Positions 21,953-25,574 of a stretch of DNA of 25,574 nucleotides are shown piece after piece. Numbering within the stretch: position 1 is the first letter of the stretch; each line of letters starts with the position of its first letter. The position numbers and the translations under genes are program-made. The notes beneath the pieces were generated by a model that searched no databases, had not been told where the DNA came from, and worked only from the letters and a program-made list of their open reading frames with translations. The stretch covers positions 1-25,574 of the forward strand of contig JAHRFV010000008.1 of NCBI GenBank assembly GCA_019084435.1, in the 5' to 3' direction. Source of the stretch: Dethiosulfatibacter sp. (GTDB lineage Bacteria > Bacillota_A > Clostridia > Tissierellales > Dethiosulfatibacteraceae).

Positions 21953-21980
21953 AAAGCGGGCAGTTTTCACTGCCCGCTTT
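21953..21980. terminator. Bidirectional terminator between convergent surface-protein genes
   Basis: AAAGCGGGCAG (21953-21963) and CTGCCCGCTTT (21970-21980) form a perfect 11-bp GC-rich stem with a 6-nt loop. On the minus strand it is followed by six T; on the plus strand by a weaker TTTATATT. It lies 6 bp past the SLH-gene stop and 45 bp past the stop of the convergent gene. Confidence 0.92.
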
Positions 21981-22024
21981 ATATTCTTCAGTTATTGTTC
22001 TTATCTAATGTATTTTTATTATTC

Positions 22025-23947
22025 TTATCTTTTTTTCTTCAGCAATGCCAGTAATGATATCAGAGCGCCTGCTCCGTATGCGAATGCTGGTGTGTTGACG
22101 CCTGTATCAGGGATGGCTAGTGGTGTTTCTTCTTCCATGATAACTATCTCTTCTTCAGGTTCTGGTGTAATCTCTTCTTCTATCTCTACTTCCGGTACAT
22201 CTAAGGGTACTTCTTCATCAATAACTTCTTCTGTCTCAACTGTATCATCAGTTTCTTCGATGGTTGATTCAATCACCGTTACTGTAGCATCATCCTGAAC
22301 AAATGGTGCCTGATTATCAGTTGCTGTAGCTGTGTTGACTAATGTACCGGTTTCTTGAGGTTCAAAGGTTTCTGTAAATGTTACTGAAGCTCCAGGTGCT
22401 AGCGTTGGTACTATTTCATCCAATCCTACCATCTCATCTTCAACTCTCACATTGGTCAGTGTTCCATTTCCTGTATTGGTAAGTGTGATTGTATAGGTGA
22501 TAGTGTCACCAACCTCTACAGTTGTTTCATCAGCTGTCTTGGTGATTGACATGCTGTATGTTGTAGAAGATGTCGTTGGAGGCGGTGGTGGTGGCGGTGT
22601 ATCGGTTTCCATAGTGTTGACAAATGTAAGCTCTGCACCGTCTGTTGTTACAATAGCCTCTTGAGTCAATGTCACAGGTGTGAAATCTCCAAAGTCTGTC
22701 TCAGTTACTGTGTAGGTGCCAACTTCCAACTCAATCTGTCCGGATTGGATAGCGCTGGCTTTGACTGTCTCTCCGTTTACTGTGAATGTGAACTCGGTGT
22801 CGTTGTCTACATCAATCACTCCGTCAATCTCTACTTGTTTGTAGATGGTCAATGTGCCTGTTTCTACTGGTGGTGGTGGCGGTGGTGGCGGTGTATCGGT
22901 TTCCATACTGTTGACAAATGTCAGATCCTCACCAGCTGTTGTAATGATAACCTCTTGTGTTTCCAACTCAGGTTCGAAATCTCCGAAGTCAAATTCAGTT
23001 ACAATATAGGTGCCAACTTCCAATTCAATGGTTCCTGATTGACTAGCAGTGGCTGTCACTGTCTCAAAATTTTCTTCGTTCTCTTCGCCTTTTAACATCA
23101 CTTTAAAGTAGAACTCGGTTTCGTCGTTTTCTTCCAATTCTCCATTGATCCAAACCTCTTTATAGATGGTCAAGGTGCCTTTTTCTGGGTCGGTGTCTGT
23201 TTCCATACTGTTGACAAATGTCAGATCCTCACCAGCTGTTGTAATGATAACCTCTTGTGTTTCCAACTCAGGTTCGAAATCTCCGAAGTCAAATTCAGTT
23301 ACAATATAGGTGCCAACTTCCAACTCGATCTGTCCGGATTGGATAGCGCTAGCTTTGACAGTCTCTCCGTTTACTGTGAATGTGAACTCGATGTCGTTGT
23401 CTACGTCTTCCACTTCATCAATCCATACCTCTTTATGAATGGTCAAGGTGCCTTTTTCTACTGGAGGTGGTGGTGTTTGGATTTCAACAAATTGGTAACC
23501 GACTGTCACATGTGATACACCAAAAGCTCCATTCTGGGCGGTATACAATGTGTTTCCCTCGGTTGTGTCGTACCCTCCTGAATAATGCATATAGAAATTT
23601 CCACCTTTTACGTTAATCCAGTCTATGGTTATGGTGTAATCGGGATCGATTGGTTCAATCAGTTCCCATTCAACAAAATTATCTGAGCTGTCATAGGTCA
23701 ACTCTATTTGGTAGCCATTGCCCAAATTCAATACTTTGACTGCTCCAGGGTTTGGACTGTCATCCTTGACCCAATATTTTCCTTCTATTACTACTGTATT
23801 CAGACTTCCTGTAAATTCTGAGTAGCCTGCTAATGATCCGTCATTCATGTCGTTTCCGGGTTTCTGTATGCCTGCAAAGGTAAGGCTCATACTACTTAAA
23901 ACCATCAGCATTACCATTATCAGTGCGAATATTTTATGGGTTCTCAT
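22025..23947 (-). CDS. Sortase-type cell-wall protein with repeated DUF5979/SpaA-like domains
   Basis: Surface protein of 640 residues. After a signal peptide ([20 protein letters not shown], cleavage near SLTFA) comes a unique N-terminal domain to about 155; then three beta-sandwich repeats of about 95 residues starting [18 protein letters not shown] and GTLTIYKQV (about 163, 253, 362), split by proline runs. A DUF11-like domain (about 459-563, [20 protein letters not shown]) follows, then a long acidic Glu-rich stretch, then IPDTG, a hydrophobic span and KKKR. IPDTG is a variant LPXTG sorting signal. The start was moved three codons in from a GTG, because AGGAG sits eight bases before the ATG at 23945-23947. 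No sortase is present in the window. It may be an adhesin or wall spacer; no enzyme signature is visible. Confidence 0.9.
   Translation of the reverse strand: MRTHKIFALIMVMLMVLSSMSLTFAGIQKPGNDMNDGSLAGYSEFTGSLNTVVIEGKYWVKDDSPNPGAVKVLNLGNGYQIELTYDSSDNFVEWELIEPIDPDYTITIDWINVKGGNFYMHYSGGYDTTEGNTLYTAQNGAFGVSHVTVGYQFVEIQTPPPPVEKGTLTIHKEVWIDEVEDVDNDIEFTFTVNGETVKASAIQSGQIELEVGTYIVTEFDFGDFEPELETQEVIITTAGEDLTFVNSMETDTDPEKGTLTIYKEVWINGELEENDETEFYFKVMLKGEENEENFETVTATASQSGTIELEVGTYIVTEFDFGDFEPELETQEVIITTAGEDLTFVNSMETDTPPPPPPPPVETGTLTIYKQVEIDGVIDVDNDTEFTFTVNGETVKASAIQSGQIELEVGTYTVTETDFGDFTPVTLTQEAIVTTDGAELTFVNTMETDTPPPPPPPTTSSTTYSMSITKTADETTVEVGDTITYTITLTNTGNGTLTNVRVEDEMVGLDEIVPTLAPGASVTFTETFEPQETGTLVNTATATDNQAPFVQDDATVTVIESTIEETDDTVETEEVIDEEVPLDVPEVEIEEEITPEPEEEIVIMEEETPLAIPDTGVNTPAFAYGAGALISLLALLKKKR
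22899..23323. repeat. 125-bp perfect repeat, two copies, 300 bp apart
   Basis: Positions 22899-23023 and 23199-23323 are identical. They encode the second half of repeat domains one and two ([20 protein letters not shown] and following) of the wall protein. The rest of the two 300-bp units has diverged, so this stretch looks like recent gene conversion. The third repeat (from about 22600) is related but clearly different. Confidence 0.9.
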
Positions 23948-24005
23948 TTCGTTCACTCCTTTTATAGTTATTGATATTGATATTCATTTTCATTTAATTA
24001 ACCTT

Positions 24006-24053
24006 ATTATAACTGCTAGCAATTACATTTTAATTACATTTCGTTTAATTACT
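24006..24053 (-). promoter_or_regulatory. Promoter of the wall-protein gene with heptamer repeats (SARP-box-like)
   Basis: On the minus strand a -10 box TATAAT (24006-24011) lacks a normal -35. Instead TGTAATT occurs at 24021-24027 and 24032-24038, exactly 11 bp apart, with AGTAATT at 24047-24053. Nine bases separate the nearest heptamer from the -10 box. SARP-type BTAD activators typically bind such 11-bp-period heptamers about 8 bp from the -10 box; the gene just upstream encodes a BTAD protein. Confidence 0.55.
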
Positions 24054-24088
24054 TCAAAAAATAAAAAAAGCCTCACTAAATTAAAAAT

Positions 24089-24107
24089 GAGTCCCTTATC
24101 GGGACTC
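24089..24107 (-). terminator. Intrinsic terminator of the BTAD regulator gene
   Basis: GAGTCCC (24089-24095) and GGGACTC (24101-24107) pair around a 5-nt loop, followed on the minus strand by ATTTTTAA and later a T7 run. The stop codon of the regulator gene (24096-24098) lies in the loop. Confidence 0.75.
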
Positions 24108-25322
24108 ACTGAGTAAGTCATTTGATGAGTGTAACGGTTGAAATTTTATTTGCATGTCCATGTAGCTTTCTTTTCCATAGAGGTAGAGGTTTTTCTTGAT
24201 TCTGGATTCCACTGTTGTGAGCCCATCATCACTTATATTATGCAGCATGATGAGGAGCTGGGTGTCGTTCCAGAATGAAAACACATCTCCTTTTCTTAGG
24301 CTCTTGGATAGGACTTTTGTCATATTTTTTGACCATTTTTCTATCTCAACTTGATCATGCCTCGGAATTTTTGATTTCGCTAGGGTTACCAGTGCCACAT
24401 AATCAGATTCATTGGTACGCAGTGACTTTCTTTTCTGAATATTGTATAAGAACTTGAAATACTCATACTCACAAATTAGCGCACCTGAATCAGGTCCTTC
24501 TTCCAGCTGGTCTTCCAGTCTAATGATGTCCAGTTCACTTTTTTCGATAAAATGGCTTTGGATTTTTCTGAGCATGCTTTTTAGTGCCGGTGATGGCTCA
24601 AGACCCATTTCTTTATGAAGAATCATTTCGACGTATTCATAATGGTCCATTGCTTTCTTAGACTGACCTGTTTTCAACATAGCCTTCAACAGATGAATGT
24701 GAATCTTCTCTTCATAAGGCTCCAATACTAAAGCTGCTTCACACAGCTTGATGATTTCATCATTCTTATCCATGTCATTCAGTATATCAATAAGTCTATT
24801 TACTGCTTTGAGGTATAATCTACTGTAGTAGTTTCTGATAGGAACAAGCCATACCTCATAAGGGTTTTGAGACAGATAGGTGCCTTTATAAATATCAAGC
24901 GCTTGTCTATAGAGCTGAATTGCTTCACTTCTCTCACCTGGGGTTTTGCTGTCTCCTTCATCTATCAAGCTTTCAAACACATCGATATCCAACTCAACAG
25001 CTTCTCCTATTTCCAGGCTGTAATTGCCATTTGAAAACACGATATTCAGATGATTTCCCTCGTCAGTATGTTTTTCCTCCATTTTTTTCAGCATTTGTCT
25101 TAGTCTGAAAATCTGGGTTCTCAATACATTTTTGGGATCGTCTGTTTCGTTGCTGGTAAAGAGGTTGTCTATTATAGTTTCAGGCAGTATCTTTCTGTTT
25201 CTGAACGTAATAAAATACTGCAGCAGCTTATACAGCGTGTAGGTTCTGTTTGAGGGATTGAAAAGACTCTTTTCTTCATCCCTTATATCAAAGTCTCCAA
25301 GTGTAGTGATGTGAATCTTCAT
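24096..25322 (-). CDS. BTAD/SARP-like transcriptional regulator with degenerate GGDEF-like C-terminus
   Basis: Protein of 408 residues. An OmpR-type winged helix fills about 1-95 (MKIHITTLGDFDIRDEEKSL, PETIIDNLFTSNETDDPKNV, LRTQIFRLRQMLKK). A bacterial transcriptional activator domain of TPR-like helices covers about 115-265 (YRQALDIYKGTYLSQNPYE, CEAALVLEPYEEKIHIHLLK, YEYVEMILHKEMGLEPSP). The last 120 residues resemble a GGDEF fold (SLRKGDVFSFWNDTQLLIML, then VESRIKK), but the GGDEF signature is replaced by FWNDTQ, so no cyclase activity is expected; ligand binding is conceivable. The start ATG at 25320-25322 has AAGGA nine bases upstream; the ATG three codons earlier has no spacing. It is 150 bp upstream of the wall-protein gene, which it may activate. 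Confidence 0.85.
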   Translation of the reverse strand: MKIHITTLGDFDIRDEEKSLFNPSNRTYTLYKLLQYFITFRNRKILPETIIDNLFTSNETDDPKNVLRTQIFRLRQMLKKMEEKHTDEGNHLNIVFSNGNYSLEIGEAVELDIDVFESLIDEGDSKTPGERSEAIQLYRQALDIYKGTYLSQNPYEVWLVPIRNYYSRLYLKAVNRLIDILNDMDKNDEIIKLCEAALVLEPYEEKIHIHLLKAMLKTGQSKKAMDHYEYVEMILHKEMGLEPSPALKSMLRKIQSHFIEKSELDIIRLEDQLEEGPDSGALICEYEYFKFLYNIQKRKSLRTNESDYVALVTLAKSKIPRHDQVEIEKWSKNMTKVLSKSLRKGDVFSFWNDTQLLIMLHNISDDGLTTVESRIKKNLYLYGKESYMDMQIKFQPLHSSNDLLSESR

Positions 25323-25574
25323 AAAACCCATCCTTGTAGATTAAACGTTTTAGTGTTACATCCTTTAGTAAAGTGTTATATATTATATCATAAAATTCCA
25401 AAAAATGAAACCATTACAAACACTCATCAAAAATGTAAAATTGATACCTTAATTGCAAAACTAAATTCCACGCCAAAAAAAGATAAAGTGGAAATAACTT
25501 TGGCAAACAAGCATATGGAAATTAGTTTGACAAACAGTTAAGATAGAATGGATGATGCCTCCCCGATGGAGGAC
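25323..25574. other. Upstream region of the BTAD gene and window end
   Basis: About 250 AT-rich bases. On the minus strand TGA-TATAAT (25382-25390) is an extended -10 promoter for the BTAD gene, about 60 bp before its start, without a clear -35. Near the end CCTCC (25558-25562) and GGAGG (25568-25572) can pair; the GGAGG may be the ribosome site of a plus-strand gene beginning just beyond the window. No gene is supported within the stretch. Confidence 0.45.
25382..25390 (-). promoter_or_regulatory. Extended -10 promoter of the BTAD gene
   Basis: Minus-strand TGATATAAT (TG at 25389-25390, TATAAT at 25382-25387). The sequence 17 bp upstream reads TTTCAT, a weak -35. Together with corA this is the second extended -10 promoter in the window. 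Confidence 0.5.

Noticed and set aside
23016..23110. Possible frameshift between repeat domains of the wall protein
   Set aside because: The frame is continuous and the extra residues ([13 protein letters not shown]) are a simple in-frame insertion in the second repeat.
25311..25541. Plus-strand frame of 76 codons at the right end
   Set aside because: Starts within the BTAD gene, has no ribosome site and reads through AT-rich promoter sequence.
25558..25572. Riboswitch or terminator at the right edge
   Set aside because: Only a 5-bp stem is visible and the sequence ends; too little to call.

Overview
The window reads as chromosomal DNA of a low-GC Gram-positive anaerobe, most likely a member of the Clostridia. 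This rests on the gene families present: a LoaP-type NusG paralog, a ComK-like protein, a BTAD-type regulator with a degenerate GGDEF-like tail, an S-layer-homology (SLH) protein, an LPXTG-like cell-wall protein, and strong AGGAGG ribosome sites with several TTG starts. I cannot name the species. No rRNA, tRNA, CRISPR array or intact transposase was seen.

Positions 1-9195 (all minus strand, transcribed right to left) are a cell-surface or exopolysaccharide operon. It opens with a phosphoglycosyl transferase, an atypical SDR and a GT4 glycosyltransferase. A second GT4 enzyme, an EpsG/Wzy-like polymerase, a rhamnosyltransferase-like GT2, a decayed GT4 pseudogene and another GT2 follow. It ends in the window with an FdtA/QdtA-type 3,4-ketoisomerase and a DegT aminotransferase cut by the window edge. 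The last two predict a dTDP-3-amino-3,6-dideoxyhexose in the polymer. The distal genes (below about 6.57 kb) look more AT-rich than the proximal ones, as is common where the variable part of a polysaccharide locus meets its conserved part.

Positions 9196-12709 hold the control end: a 580-bp leader-like gap with repeats, a hairpin and a possible 48-codon gene; a YhcG/DUF1016 PDDEXK nuclease carrying a palindrome repeated just past its stop codon; a type IV pilin-like protein; LoaP; and a winged-helix protein fused to a CapD-like Rossmann domain, with a clear sigma-A promoter. LoaP probably drives processive antitermination through the long operon. The fused regulator may sense a nucleotide-sugar or dinucleotide ligand.

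Positions 12724-14441 contain a ComK-like gene and a divergent sigma-70 family factor with a ribosome-site hairpin, followed by 400 bp of nested palindromes and tandem repeats. Positions 14442-17530 hold a membrane CapD/WbpM-type nucleotide-sugar 4,6-dehydratase (minus) and a CorA metal transporter (plus). The dehydratase, the SDR and the phosphoglycosyl transferase together would fit a QuiNAc- or FucNAc-type first sugar.

Positions 17535-25574 are a surface-protein region: a 1441-residue SLH protein with a glycine-rich repeat ladder and GLUG repeats, a convergent sortase-type protein with near-identical internal repeats, and a BTAD (SARP-like) regulator. The promoter of the sortase-type protein carries heptamer direct repeats 11 bp apart, spaced from the -10 box much as in SARP targets.
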